A DNA stretch of 64,000 nt from Letharia columbiana (GCF_014066305.1 NW_023501049.1:643001-707000), one strand, 5' to 3'; positions 35,401 to 46,466 are shown, counted from the first letter of the stretch. Translations and numbers: made by a program. Notes: generated by a model from the letters alone, not told the origin.

Positions 35401-36294
35401 ACCATTATCGGTCCCAATGGCAAATTCCACCCCATTTGTGGGGGACCATCTCAAATCACGTATACCATCGCTGTTTCCTGAAAATTTATTGAGACTCTGG
35501 CAAGTCATTACACTTCTTTCTCCAGCAAGTTTCCGTAAATCCCATAAGCGCACAGTCGAGTCTTGGCTCCCAGAGAGCATGAGCTGGGGTGCGTGCGGAT
35601 TAAAGCCTAACCTATGCACTTGTCTACTGTGCTCGTGTAGACGAGCAATCTCCACACCTGGCCGGCTGATGTCATAGACCACGATATTTCCATTGGCAGC
35701 AGCCGTAGCGATGGTGGTGCCGAAATTCCCGTGGGACCATTTTACATCCTGTGCTGCCAATCGATCTCTGTGTCTTGCAGATATTGCACCTGCGGAGGTC
35801 TCGTGGGTCGTTGCGTAAGCGATTATATTGGTTCGAAGGTTGAAGTCTTCTGCACAGGTGAAATCCTCGACCTGGATGGTTTTGAGAATGTCCCGCCCTG
35901 CCAAGACAGCATGTGTTCGACCCGGGGAGATGTCAAGAGCGGCGATTGGAATGCCTGTCTTATGTTGTGTTTTTCTTTCTGATGTTGGGCTACGAGGATC
36001 GTTAGTGGGAGATTCTTGATGTCCTTGGGGGACCTGGGGGACCTTGGGGGTTTGGAACAACGAACGCAAAAGCGACGGGGCTTCCCACCTTGTGCTTGTC
36101 TGCCCACTCAACCGGGATGGTTGGGAGTCCGTACTCCGTAGGTATTCCACGGCTGTCGAGGGTCGAGGGCCATAGCGGAAGGGATGTGCGAGGCGTGCAA
36201 GAGTATTCGCTGCGAATCCATATCGCTGCGGGGGAAGGGGTGGCGGCGATGGAGGTGACGGGGATTTTTCATCTTGGAGCGGATTTTTGGACAT
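32413..36294 (-). CDS. RTC1: Rtc1/Sea2 (WDR24-like) WD40-RING protein of the SEA/GATOR2 complex
   Basis: 1293 residues in one exon. A Pro-rich N-terminus (1-110) precedes a WD40 propeller (about 115-460) with repeat signatures LSGSQDSTVRLWDLR, IGTDNGTIQRWDIR, ASGGADKNIKVWDF and IHIWDFRRPYIPF. A long disordered middle follows. A conserved region around FEEIIDYYTLRLHNAQFPAY (the alpha-solenoid part of Rtc1) comes next, and then a C-terminal zinc-binding RING-like module at about 1100-1210 (CTVCQK, CERCQQHW, CPICFGEG, CQECGHGGHADC, CLCDC). In yeast Rtc1/Sea2 the complex sits on the vacuole membrane and relieves TORC1 inhibition in response to amino acids. Start is the first ATG, sharing an ~0.8 kb divergent region with the Hmt1 gene. 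The basic/Gly-rich tail after the RING is variable in the family. Confidence 0.9.
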   Translation of the reverse strand: MSKNPLQDEKSPSPPSPPPLPPQRYGFAANTLARLAHPFRYGPRPSTAVEYLRSTDSQPSRLSGQTSTRWEAPSLLRSLFQTPKVPQVPQGHQESPTNDPRSPTSERKTQHKTGIPIAALDISPGRTHAVLAGRDILKTIQVEDFTCAEDFNLRTNIIAYATTHETSAGAISARHRDRLAAQDVKWSHGNFGTTIATAAANGNIVVYDISRPGVEIARLHEHSRQVHRLGFNPHAPQLMLSGSQDSTVRLWDLRKLAGERSVMTCQSLNKFSGNSDGIRDLRWSPTNGVEFAIGTDNGTIQRWDIRRDNAPLLKINAHEKTCNAIDWHPDGKHIASGGADKNIKVWDFSSSDRRMKHLWQIRAPQAVVNVRWRPACWSSDKEEPAQWQCTQIATSYDQQETKIHIWDFRRPYIPFREVNRYDTPATALLWKSESLLWSVGSAGMFTQTDINFATKTSDRRSSNTVDIAPDGRVLFFLQKRERRRASIKDMLDDFNQRDQRRSSGSEKVPSNHGTTHGSSEEPTLLSSSFKNRQRKHPGPSRSMKSLAGTPPSAGSGGPIQKLDISLHEKEMSHSAQAAGIGRIEGLSYHDTFKVYAREYHIPPPPPTDDSRCNRHHELAYALRSNGEIAAQVGEYQLSGTWNVVAKATESELGERADENRRKRLNAASLSSSMKRASFQSTSNNDGYTNEDQESQMSISIEGKLRSRNKASTALDDASNMTTPLARPQPDALPGSNFSANVESLQLSDALWSKQPLRPVTGVSQLAKMTSPENHAVGKDSGLERSGGATALCEPENERLSKTYQTSPRADFGEIDRQMTERRAAMENYRAIPRPLLRLDDPFQMNGPGSGASINRHDSNESFQLFSASTDSSNRAQSTMGSFESNPGSEKASSTPERLNAPKDRVYQDSPSHEESALVFEDETSLRSPASSPASPHHSKNPPVQHFPPATLISSYRPSNTAALVHHEDMETNGLGQWALDPPTTKVLLNKPDYYILSDFDRPKQRSPIPHPWTATAIFEEIIDYYTLRLHNAQFPAYLVLHLAPYLNHSIPFERCNLILLQYHEQLVTHQLFVEADALLNLCDPDYPDVVDKGFYHIASGGPWCTVCQKPNKGGIPNYCERCQQHWAECPICFGEGLGSSRRHTQEPADCGKPQKKDASWGWCQECGHGGHADCLRVWWGDPMSEGACPTIGCLCDCVPGTRRDVIVEKKERGRKAESVSKDERYAAESGAVRGARAMVGGSSRGKRPGTMGLGAAGRSMSGGKKVRIVVPEEEGKAASGSPGASGKTSASVP

Positions 36295-37129
36295 TGAGTA
36301 TCACGCTGAGCCTGCTCTGTACTCGATGATGATTGGGACAGCCCGAAGGCCCCACCATCTAAAGGAGCGGTCAGCGAGCACGTATAGGACAGGATTCTTT
36401 CACTCATTTGAGATAACGAGGCTTGCATACAGTCTAGAGAATGCAACGGTTCGACGACGACGTTGAAGAAGCTGAGAGGTCCAGACGACGCCTTTCACAG
36501 CTCCCGGTGCATTGTGGTGCAGAGTGGTGCAGTAGATTGATCTCGAAAACGGGCTTGGCGGCATGTTGGCTGACGGTTTAGGCGTTGGGCCTTGGCTCCT
36601 TCTGGGCAGCCGACGAGCGGGTTGTGCTCGTACGGCGACCCTAAAGGCAGCATTAAGGCCCCTGCCTAAGCTGCCTAAGCGATCATTGGCAGAGCACCTA
36701 ATCTACCGGCAACCGGGGACCAGGGACTTTTGACTCTAAGCAGGTGTTACAGGCATTCTGCAGTGCTTCTGCAGGCTTGTTTACGCCTCACAACGTTTAA
36801 ATTGATAGACTACTCTTGAGTCTTACAGTATTAGCCTCTTGGGCCACTCTTCAGCGGGAAGGATCTAAATCTTCCTTACCTTAACTTCTAATAAATAAGC
36901 ATCTCGGATGAACATGTTTTAATATATGCAGCAGCTCCTCACAAAGACCTCACGCGACTATCACACTTTTCCTTTTCGCCACGCCCATCCCTCTTCCCCT
37001 TCCCCTTCCTCCCTTCCCCTTCCCTCTCATATCCCAATTCAGCAGCATATCATCATGGCCTCTACTTAATATCTCTTACTCTTTACCGGTCCTGGCGTTC
37101 AGGTGCCTTCAAGTCTTTCGTTACCCAGC
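36295..37129. promoter_or_regulatory. Divergent promoter region rtc1/hmt1
   Basis: 835 bp between two outward genes. It contains a long pyrimidine-rich tract (ctcttccccttccccttcc, about 36,989-37,028), typical of the strand just upstream of highly transcribed filamentous-fungal genes, oriented for the plus-strand Hmt1 gene. A repeated ctgcctaag occurs around 36,660-36,680. Confidence 0.5.
37055..37069 (+). promoter_or_regulatory. Possible four-codon upstream ORF of the Hmt1 gene
   Basis: ATG GCC TCT ACT TAA lies 60 bp before the chosen start of the transporter and downstream of the pyrimidine tract, so it is likely in the 5' leader. Such short uORFs can dampen or condition translation. Presence in the mRNA is not proven. 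Confidence 0.35.
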
Positions 37130-40069
37130 ATGACCTCTTCAACAACCATTATCACCATGGCTCAAGAGATCATGGTCTATACCCATTATGCTTCTCCTAT
37201 CATTCTCCTTGTCTTCTTCCTCGTCGCTTTCACCGCTCACAGCATCTTAACCGCTTCCAAGGAGGATGTCGTCCAACCGGAAACGGGCCAGACTGGACCG
37301 GGGGGCAAGCCGTTACCGCGGAACAGCTCACCGACTGCTAAAGCCGCGCGGGAGAAGAAGGCACTGGACTTCAGTCCATCTCGAAAGCTACTTTTCACCT
37401 GGCTCTCCGCTGGTGTCGTGCTCACCTTCCTCGGGAATGCCGTAACCGTGATTGTGCATGCACTGTTGGACAGGAAAGATAATTGGTGGTGCGGCCAAGC
37501 CGTTGTGGTATGTGAGATTATACTCCTGCTTCACCGGTGGACCTTGACTGATGTGCGGCCTCCAGATCTATGTAGTTGCCTCATTCTTTGCATACTCTCT
37601 TCTCTTGATATCGATTGTCGACACAAAGCCGGCTCCAACGGGTGCTCATCTCTCTACATGGATCGTGGCATCCATCCTAGAAATCATACTCCTCGGCGCT
37701 TCTTTGGCACTGTATACTTCCGACCACCGTGAGCCCAAAGCAGGTAGTGGTAGGGACGGCCAATTCAGGACAGGGGTGACCACATATGAAGCTGTTGAGG
37801 TCCTCATCGATCTTTTGCGAATACTATTCCTTGGTGCCCTGATATTCTTTTACGTTCTCTTTGTCACCCTTCGATGGGCAAAGCTGAGAGAGAAGCGTCA
37901 TGCAGCAAACGGAAATCTGCCCGAGACAACCGGTCTTCTCAATGGTCATCAGGCAGAATATGGCACAGTCAATGGTCAAACTTACGGTAGCATTCATCCA
38001 GACCACGCCAAAGAAGAAGAGCCGGGCTGGGTGAGGCCAACGAAAGTACCGACGAAGAGTTGGTGGGAATACATTCGTGGATACTCTCTTTTCTTCCCTT
38101 ACCTCTGGCCTGCGAAGTCGCGCCGACTGCAAGGCATTGTTATCGTCTGCTTCGTGATTGTCATGATACAAAGAGCCGTCAATCTATTGGTTCCAATACA
38201 GGCAGGTCGTGTTACCAATACTCTCGCAGGCGAAAATGGGGCTCCTTCTAGTGTTCCTTGGGGCCAGATCTGTCTTTACATCTTCTACAGGTTTCTCCAG
38301 GGAGGCAGTGGAGTACTTGGCGCCGCTCGATCGGTGATGTGGATACCTATTGAACAATACTCCTACCGTGAGCTCTCGACTGCGTCATTTGAGCACGTCC
38401 ATGGGCTTAGCTTGGACTTCCATTTGGGCAAGAAGACTGGAGAAGTAATATCAGCTATGAGTAAGGGCCAGTCGATCAACACGTTCCTTGAACAAGTGAC
38501 ATTCCAGCTGCTGCCGATGCTGGTTGACCTCGCCGTCGCTTTCGGCTATTTTCTCTACGCCGTCGATGCCTATTACGCTCTGGTAGTGGCGATCGTAACA
38601 TGTGCATACTTGTACATCACCATCCGTTTGGCACAATGGCGTGCAGACCTTCGAAGGGAGTATGTCAACCTTGATCGCCAAGAGGATGCTGTCAAGTAAG
38701 TTTAATGGCGAAATTTATCGTTGGATTTTCTAACACATTCATTGCAAGGAATGACTCGATGGTCTCTTACGAAACCGTCAAGTACTTCAATGCAGAATCC
38801 TACGAGTTCCAACGCTACCGTAACGCCGTCAACAAGACCCAGCAAGCGCAGTGGAAGGTTGCAACTACACTCAACATCATGAACATCTCTCAGAATGTTG
38901 TGTTCACCTTGGGCTTGATGATCGTTTGCTTCATTGCTGCCTATCAAGTCACCAGCGGCCAACAAAATGTGGGCCTCTTCGTCTTAGTTCTAACCTACAT
39001 GGCCCAACTCCAAGCACCACTGAACTTTCTGGGCACATTCTACCGCTCCATCCAACAATCGATGATCAATGCTGAGCGTATGCTTGAGCTCTTCAAAGAG
39101 CGTCCTACCGTCATAGACGAGCCTACTGCAGAAGAATTGCCGAGCTGCCAAGGGGAAATCCGCTACAATGATGTCAACTTTGCGTACGATCCTCGGAAGC
39201 CTGCATTGAAAGGGCTGAGCTTCCGATGCGCTCCAGGCACTACTACAGCACTAGTGGGAGAGTCAGGAGGGGGCAAATCAACAGTGTTCCGTTTGCTCTA
39301 CCGCTTCTACAACCTTGGTGGAGGAAGCATCCAAGTCGATGGGCATGATGTCAAAGATATTACGATCGATTCTTTGCGACGTCACATTGGTGTTGTACCA
39401 CAGGATACTGTGCTCTTCAACGAAAGCCTCATGTACAACCTCAAGTATGCGAACGTCAATGCTACAGATGAAGAGGTCTTCGAGGCCTGTCGTGCGGCGA
39501 GCATTCATGAAAAGATCTTGAACTTTCCTGATGGCTACGATTCCCGTGTCGGAGAACGCGGACTCAAGCTGTCTGGGGGCGAGAAACAACGCGTTGCCAT
39601 CGCCAGGACCATACTCAAGAATCCACGTATTATTCTCCTTGACGAAGCAACCGCTGCTCTCGACACCGAGACCGAACAGAACATTCAGACTGCGTTAGAC
39701 AAGCTTTCTCAAGGCCGTACTACACTCGTAATTGCTCATCGCCTCTCAACCATTACCACCGCAGATCAAATCATGGTCCTCCACGCGGGCAAGGTCGCTG
39801 AGAGTGGTACACACTCTGACCTCCTGAAGGTTGATGGGCGATACGCGAGTATGTGGCGCAAGCAAATTCGTGCGCAGAGAGTCGCCGAGGAAGCCCAAGA
39901 CCTTGCCGATAGAGCAGAGAAACTCCGCAAGGAAGCCAGAGGCGATGAGAGCGCTAGCCAATCCGAGGATGAGAGAAGTGGAGGGAATACACGTGGACGG
40001 ACAGCACAGGGAAGTTCGAAGCCGGGCTCTCGCTATGAGGACGATGGTATGCCTCATGGTCATCCTTGA
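37130..40069 (+). CDS. HMT1: Hmt1-type vacuolar ABC half-transporter
   Basis: Exons 37,130-37,507, 37,566-38,695 and 38,749-40,069 (introns GTATGT...CTCCAG and GTAAGT...GCAAG) give 942 residues. The next ATG, 37,157 (ACCATGG), is an alternative start. An N-terminal set of about five hydrophobic segments, typical of the ABCB6/Hmt1 subfamily, precedes an exporter-type membrane domain (about 280-580, with SYRELSTASFEHVHGLSLDFH and NDSMVSYETVKYFN) and one nucleotide-binding domain: Walker A GESGGGKST near 672, signature LSGGEKQR near 776, Walker B IILLDEATA near 797, H-loop IAHRLST. S. pombe Hmt1 moves thiol-bound heavy metals (phytochelatin or glutathione conjugates) into the vacuole. Functions as a homodimer. 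The C-terminal tail is charged (EEAQDLADRAEKLRKEA). Confidence 0.9.
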
Positions 40070-40914
40070 CGTATAGAAGCTGTTAGCGATGCTCGAGGAA
40101 ATAATTCGGTCAGTACATACATGCATTCAACTAAAATAAAAGCGAGGTTTCGGAGCTAGGGTTATGACTTGACGATGCAACGGCTCATGGTGTTAGCTCT
40201 TATCAGAGAGCACAAAAGGGAGCAGTAATTCTTTAATGCTGATTGGTGCGAGCGGTGAAGTCAAGATTTCGTCTGCAGCTTTACAAGCTGACGGGTAATT
40301 AAGGAGGAAGATACTTCAATGGCTGTCAATGTCTCAGATAATCCGAGGTCTCCTTTTCCATTGATGAGGGACAGGCCAAGGGCTGTGGATGGTCTAGTTG
40401 GAAAAATTCCAATTCATAAATGAGGTAGATGCTCATGGATGGCTCATGTTACATAGATGAAAAGATTCTCAGCCACATGCATTGCTGATGAAGACGTGAG
40501 AACCCTCAGATGATCGTTCTTGACGGAGCAACGAGATACTTGAAATTTGCGCGAGGCATCGGAGTCCAAGCTCCGAACCAGCGGAGAGCATTAATCTCTA
40601 TTAATAATCGACAAGTACAGAACAAACGCCAAACTCCAGTAGCCGAATCCTCCCGCCATCAACGAAAGTCCCATATTACCACCACCGCGGGAAATAATCC
40701 CACATACCCATCCACCACCGTCCTAGGATCCCGAGCCTCCCCCCATCCCCTGGCCCACCTCCCAGCTCGAATCTCCACCATCCCAAGCGTTCCAGAACGC
40801 CAGTCGGACTCCCGCGCATCCCCCTCGTCGGAACCGGCCGACGACGGCCTAGACCCCGCGCTGCCTCGGACCGGTCAACCGATCTCGAGCGCAGGGTCCC
40901 AGGCTCGGAGCTTC
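40070..40914. other. Convergent intergenic region
   Basis: 845 bp between Hmt1 (+) and the small basic protein (-). Long open frames overlapping 40,510-41,007 (+) are C-rich and unlike any family. No repeat or RNA gene recognised. Confidence 0.45.
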
Positions 40915-41220
40915 CTACAGCTTGACGGACTTGCGGACAGCGGCGGCGCGAGCGGGCGCGGCGCGGTCGGCCGCGCGGGCTGCTCTGCTGCGGTGGGGAG
41001 GGGGTGAAGGGGCCGCGTTCTTGGGGGCCGTGGCTTTCTGGATGGCTTTGGGGGCGGTCTTGGTCGGTGGGGCCTTCTTGCCGGCCTTGCCCTGGCTCTT
41101 GCTCTTGCTGCTCTTTCTTGGCAGGGGGGTTTGCTCCTGGTCTAGCTTGGTAGAGGTGAAGATGCCCTTGTTGGTGCGCGGGCTGACTCTCTTGAGCTCT
41201 TGGGATGCGGTGGCCTTCAT
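40915..41220 (-). CDS. Small basic Lys/Ala/Pro-rich protein
   Basis: 101 residues from the ATG at 41,220 to TAG at 40,917. The frame extends further upstream but that part is a Thr-Pro run and the internal ATG is better. The product MKATASQELKRVSPRTNKG... continues into SSKSKSQGKAGKKAPP and ends RAAAVRKSVKL; it is strongly basic and would be expected in the nucleus or bound to nucleic acid. No domain recognised. Low complexity makes chance open frames on the other strand likely, so the gene is plausible but unproven. Confidence 0.45.
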   Translation of the reverse strand: MKATASQELKRVSPRTNKGIFTSTKLDQEQTPLPRKSSKSKSQGKAGKKAPPTKTAPKAIQKATAPKNAAPSPPPHRSRAARAADRAAPARAAAVRKSVKL

Positions 41221-43839
41221 GGTGATGGGTGAGGATGGGGCTGGGGTTGGCGTTGGCGTTGGTGTTCTGGATGTGAGTTTTGCGAAGGGGTGGGTTGCGA
41301 GTACGACGAGTTGGTGGAACATGCTTTTTCGACTGCTGGTTGCGTCGCCTTTTTGATTCGGGGGTTGTCGAGAAGACGCACGCGGAGGCAGGCTTTGTAT
41401 CCGATTTCCGTGTGCCGAACGCTTTGTTGGAGGTTGGGATCTTTGAGGGAAGCGTTGAACGCCAGAGACAACGCTGTGAAATCTTTTTGTTTTTCCTCCG
41501 GATGCGGCGACCTTTCAGCAATGCACCTTGAGGGAATCTTTGACCAATGGACTAGTTTGAGACTCAGGATTGATAATCTGGATAGCTTTGTTCACCAAAC
41601 GCGTCACTATACTAAGCCTTGTCCCGCGAAAATTCAATGGTGATCGCAAGCTCTTCAGGGAACATTGAAGGGTACCACAAAGCAGCATCATAGGACTGCC
41701 TAGGCTTGTATACCAAGAAATGGTGGGCTTGATCTTTTTGATGCGTTTGTGTGTTGGCGCTGCTCTGCGAGACTATGAGCGATAACGAACGTTAGTCAAA
41801 GACTGTGCACTTCGTCAGATGGTGGCTGAGACTACAGAGCATATTTCATGGCTTCTTCTGCCGTAGTCTTTGATCTTACCGAACCAGATCAAGGACCTGT
41901 CTCGCCTGTTCTGAGCTTGGAGCGCAGAACAAAGCGGCCTCGTTCGGCGTGAAACCAGGCTCCAAGGAGAAAAACAACGTTGAGGAAAGCATTGTAAAAC
42001 TTGCTCTTGATGAAAACATGGTTGGCGATCTTATTGTGAGACTTATTACGATCGTCACGAGTTCATTGGGCATAATCACGGCTTCTCACTTCGTGAGCAC
42101 GTCAGTGAGAGAGGGCAAAGTAGATTCTCGGGCACGCACACGATTCCTTGATGCGCTCTCTCCGCAAATTTCTGATTGACAAAGCTGAAAGTTTCATCGT
42201 TTACTTCCGATGGGTAGTGGTGACGCCGATTTGGATAACGGTGCCAGCGACACCGTGACCTAGGATCTGGCGTGGTGCAACGAGGATGTGGCTGTTGTTT
42301 GGTGGAGGTCGAGAGGCATGGAAGCCGTCCATTCGCCTTAAATCAGCACCTCACTATCCTTTGGTGTGGAAGGGAGTTGCCAGATCTCTCGCGGTGCGCG
42401 AGGAGTGGCAGTGACGACTGCGGTATGGATGGTCATGATGGATCATGAAAGTTCTGTGAGGCCTGTATCGCAGAATTTTGGTCGCCTTTGCTATCGTTAT
42501 ATAGTCAATCGCATGTGTGTGGGTGTCATGGAAAAGGGTGTATTGGATTGTTCAGCGTGCATACTACCCTGTCAACGCATTGCAGAAGGTGTCGCCTTGC
42601 TTATTTCTTTCAGGGGTCGGAGGGCTTCTTCAGTCACGATCGGCCTTTGAAATTAGAATGAGCATCTCCGCACTCTAGCCTATAGTAAAAGCACGCGACA
42701 GGGTTTTATGGAAATCAATACTGAATCTGCATGAAATCATTTCCTTGCCGGTACATACATGCGATCAACCTACGTTCATCTTTAACACAAAAGATTCACC
42801 CAAAGATCAGACGTAACAGCTTTCTCTCGAGGACGGGACCCCTGCTTGTCACAAGCACCACAAGCGTCCTGTCAGATTTGTTTGATCAGCAAGTTCGAGG
42901 TGTCGGTGCGTGGGAGGTCTGAAACGCCGCTTTCGGTCCTTGTCAAATATCCTCATTGCAGGTCTGAGTATTAGAGAAGTACGAACCCGATGGTTTGTTG
43001 TAAGAGCGAGAATAGAGAAGGGTATTTGGATCGCTGACGCTCCCCTCACTCATAGCCTCGTCGCTCATCCTACGCGCTAAGCGCGGCAAAGTGTATCTCC
43101 AACATCATATTCTCCATCCTTCTCTACCATCCTCTGGGAGATGAGCCTCTCCAATCCTTCCCCTCCGAAATGAATGAGCGGGCGTAGCAGAAATCTGCTT
43201 ACTGCCACCAGATTATCAAAAGAACCCAGTGACTCATTTGTCCACGCTCTTCTTCAACACAAACACAGCCTTCCTGCCGTCGCTGACTCTTGGAAGCTTG
43301 CAACTATTGCGGATTCGAGAGACGCTAGATAACACAGGCATTTCGCAATAATTCAATGGCAAGCCATTTCCAGCCACGATGACAGTGGTATCTGTCGTAC
43401 GAATGTAAAACCTGCGGCTACCTGCCGCCTTGACCTGCGGCTTAGCTGGGGGAGCAAATCGAGCCTTCTTAAGAAGAGGTAATCAGCTTGCTTCCTCCAC
43501 ATGTCCTCAAGGTGTTGTGATGCAGTGTGAGCCATCTGAATCAGATCTCCTTGTTCGCATTGTTTCGCCTCGGCTGTAGGGAAGAATCTCGAAGATGCTA
43601 TCGTTACTATGACAATCATTAGTACAGCCTGGTGGAGATGCTGCAATTCTCCATCTTGCAATGTTACTTCTTAAAACTTCATCGTCTCCTTAGCATATAG
43701 TTGCTGCTCTTCTCATTTGTTTGACTGGCTTTCGTCATTATCGTCGAGACATTGAGGTGAGGGGAATCTTTCGGACTTTGTAATTCGGTACACCTGCTTT
43801 CCTCCGCCACATCAGAACATTTACACAGTAACAGTCGAG
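41221..43839. other. Gene-poor region
   Basis: 2.6 kb of normal composition without a convincing gene. Short coding-like snatches occur, for example GFTPNEAALFCAPSSEQ on the minus strand at about 41,880-41,960, and a hydrophobic minus-strand frame (VLMIVIVTIASSRFF) at 43,353-43,619. None closes into a gene with sensible start and splice sites. Probably decayed genes and regulatory DNA. Confidence 0.4.
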
Positions 43840-44690
43840 ATGGACAGTACACCGGAACGATCCCAGGTTTGTCCGCTAATCAGGTTCAGTCATCAGCTTG
43901 AACTTCCAAAACCTGGGAAGACCGTTGTCTGGAAACCTCACACCAGTGGTTCACTCCTCCCAGACTTCACCCAGAGGCAATCATCTGATACACCACAGGG
44001 TCTCATAGAGACTATGTACCAACAGAAAATCCTCACGGATGTGCTTCTAGTCAAATACCCACATCTTCTCAGAAGCATTGCAGGGCTTCATGTCGCCTGC
44101 ATTTAAAAGAAATCTTTCTCACTCACTTCGATGCACCTCTGGATGTGTCAACAGTCCAGTCGTATTGAACACTTGCGGAGTAGGAGCCGAAGAGGGAGAT
44201 CGTTTTCATTCATGGTAAAACACGGAGGAAGTTCCTGCAGTGGTCATGTTGAACAAAGCCTTCGTCATTACGGGCTATGCCAACGCAACAGTGGCCTACT
44301 TGCTTATGGGTGAGGTTTTAGGGGAATGGACAGGCCAAGGGGTCTGATTAGAAAGGTGGAGGAAGTTCCAAAAGCCGCCGGAAAAGCGCAGATTGTGGGT
44401 TTCTCCGAGTCCCCTTGACTATATAACAGACGAGAGCTGACTTCCATGATGGCACCTCGACGTTGAGATAGGAACGAAAGCCGAGCTCGTGTTTCCGAAT
44501 TTTGGCTACTCCAAGATGTGTCCAGCGGCGCAATGTACTTTGGTGAGACATTGAACGATTCCTCAGACTCTGGTGGAGAATTACACAACATGCGCCGATA
44601 GGAAAATGGAACCGATGGCACGATTACGCAAGGTTTTGGGTGCGAATGACGCGCTTGTGCTATGAAGTCTCACTCCACCAGAGGAGAGGG
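43840..44690 (+). pseudogene. Decayed or unresolved plus-strand gene
   Basis: An ATG at 43,840 opens an 88-codon frame (MDSTPERSQ... GLIETMYQQKILTDVLLVKYPHLL) ending at 44,106. Coding-like text then continues in other frames: FMSPAFKRNL (from ~44,090), VVMLNKAFVITGYANATVAYLLMG (~44,246-44,312) and LRLWWRITQHAPIGKWNRWHDYARFW (~44,560-44,640). Stops and frame changes are too close to be introns, so this looks like one gene broken by several indels. Family unknown. Confidence 0.35.
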
Positions 44691-44926
44691 GCCAGAATTT
44701 GACATCCTAGCATCAAGCGGCACCTTATCGATAAAAGTGGAGCACGGTTAGACACGGCTTTTTTCAATCGTTACTTCCTTCCTTTGATCACTCTCTTAGA
44801 AAAGATAAGGGTGAACAGTCAGCATAAATTGGGATCATGTTCCTCATATACTCCCCGTGAATCTACCAAAGCCAAACATTTTCCACTTTCTGCTCTCACA
44901 CTTCTCTATACTCATTCTTACCAAGA

Positions 44927-46396
44927 ATGCTAAAATCACAGCAGCCCCTTCGGCTTCTTCAACGTGGCACCAAACCCCCTTACCTCAATCGCACCCAGTA
45001 CCGCTCTCTCCACTTTGATCAGTCGCACCGGACCATCAGTACAACTGCCTCCACAGATCAGGACACCTATGCTGCCACTCCTGCTGTAACGCCGACTTTG
45101 CCCACCATATCACAGCCCTCACGACCGCTATCCGTCCTTCCATTACCCATCCTCCTCCGCTCATACGCCCTTACAGCTCTTTCTTCCTATCCGCTACTCC
45201 TATCGCCCTCCCTTCGTCTCCTCTCATTCGTCGCCCACTCCTCGTCCGCACTCCTGAACCCAGACCGCAATCCTCTCCTCCACTACCTCCTCAAGAAGAC
45301 ATTCTACGCCCAATTCTGTGCTGGTGAGACGAAGATTGAGGTACAGAAGACGGTGAAGGGGCTTAAGAGTATGGGATATAACGGCGTCATCTTAGCATAC
45401 GGCAAAGAGATCGTGCTCAACAAAGGGGAGAAGGTTGACACATCCTCAAGCCAATCAGCAGATCCCACAGCCGAGAGGGATGTGCAAGATTGGAAAGAAG
45501 GTACCTTGAAGACCGTGCAGATGGCTGAAGAAGGCGATATGATTGGCCTGAAATTCTCCGGGGCTGGAAGAGACGCGATGAGGCAACTTGCTGCTGAGGC
45601 ATCACCTAGCGAAGCCATTGAGAAGGCGACAACCGAGATATGTGACCTTGCACAGGCAAGAGGTGTTCGCTTACTTTTTGATGCGGAGCAAGACGCTGTT
45701 CAGCGCGGTATCGATGCGTGGACGCTTGAATTCGCGAGAAGGTATAACAGGATGGCTCTAGGAAAAGCGGTTGTGTACGGGACATACCAGGCTTACTTAC
45801 GCTCCACGCCAAAAATTCTGGCTCAACATCTTGCTGTTGCCAAGCAAGAAGGTTTTACGTTGGGTGTAAAGCTCGTCAGGGGCGCTTATATGAGCAGCGA
45901 TCCTCGAACACTTTTCTGGAGTACAAAAGAGGAAACCGACAAGGCTTACAATGGTGTTACAGAGGCTTTGCTCAAGAAGCGGTGGAACAATGTTCTGCGA
46001 CCGTCGACCAGGGAAGCAAGTGAGAGAATATCGTCAGAAGTGGCCTTTGTGCTGGCAAGTCATAATCATGATTCCGTGCAAAAAGCCATGGCAATCCAGA
46101 GAGAGCAAACCGAAAAGCATGAAGCGAAGATCGATATGGCTTACGGGCAGCTGATGGGTATGGCAGATGAGGTTAGCTGCGAGTTGGTGATGGCTGCGAA
46201 GGCGGCAGGGGTGGTGCCATTTGAGAAGACGGAGTGTGCGGGTCCCAAGACCTATAAGTATCTGGTGTGGGGCTCTGTGGGCGAGTGTCTCAAGTATTTG
46301 ATCAGACGGGCTGAGGAAAATAGGGATGCTGTGGTGAGGGCAAAGGGCACAAGGATGGCGCTGAGGATGGAGCTGGGGAGGAGGATTTGGGGTTGA
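44927..46396 (+). CDS. PUT1: Proline dehydrogenase, mitochondrial
   Basis: 489 residues, one exon, first ATG in context AGAATGC. FAD-dependent oxidation of L-proline to pyrroline-5-carboxylate at the inner mitochondrial membrane, passing electrons to ubiquinone. The Arg/Ser-rich, acid-free N-terminus (LLQRGTKPPYLNRTQYRSL) suits a mitochondrial presequence. The beta8-alpha8 barrel covers about 130-480 with family motifs VRLLFDAEQ, GVKLVRGAYM, FVLASHNHDSV, YGQLMGMADEV and GPKTYKYLVWGSV, which form the FAD and proline sites. A 25-residue variable insert (VDTSSSQSADPTAER) follows the first barrel strands. In A. nidulans the equivalent gene prnD is clustered with proline permease and P5C dehydrogenase; no such neighbours are here. 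Confidence 0.92.
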   Translation: MLKSQQPLRLLQRGTKPPYLNRTQYRSLHFDQSHRTISTTASTDQDTYAATPAVTPTLPTISQPSRPLSVLPLPILLRSYALTALSSYPLLLSPSLRLLSFVAHSSSALLNPDRNPLLHYLLKKTFYAQFCAGETKIEVQKTVKGLKSMGYNGVILAYGKEIVLNKGEKVDTSSSQSADPTAERDVQDWKEGTLKTVQMAEEGDMIGLKFSGAGRDAMRQLAAEASPSEAIEKATTEICDLAQARGVRLLFDAEQDAVQRGIDAWTLEFARRYNRMALGKAVVYGTYQAYLRSTPKILAQHLAVAKQEGFTLGVKLVRGAYMSSDPRTLFWSTKEETDKAYNGVTEALLKKRWNNVLRPSTREASERISSEVAFVLASHNHDSVQKAMAIQREQTEKHEAKIDMAYGQLMGMADEVSCELVMAAKAAGVVPFEKTECAGPKTYKYLVWGSVGECLKYLIRRAEENRDAVVRAKGTRMALRMELGRRIWG

Positions 46397-46414
46397 CGCA
46401 ACTCACACAAACAA

Positions 46415-46466
46415 AAATCAGCAATCAGCAATCAGCAATCAGTAACCGGGAATCGGCAATCGGCAC
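46415..46466. repeat. 7-bp microsatellite (AATCAGC)
   Basis: Four near-perfect units of aatcagc followed by variants aatcggc, 20 bp past the proline dehydrogenase stop codon, hence in its 3' UTR. Confidence 0.8.

Noticed and set aside
40676..41521. 281-codon minus-strand frame
   Set aside because: Low-complexity Arg/Pro/Gln sequence overlapping the more plausible small basic gene in another frame; no start context or family.
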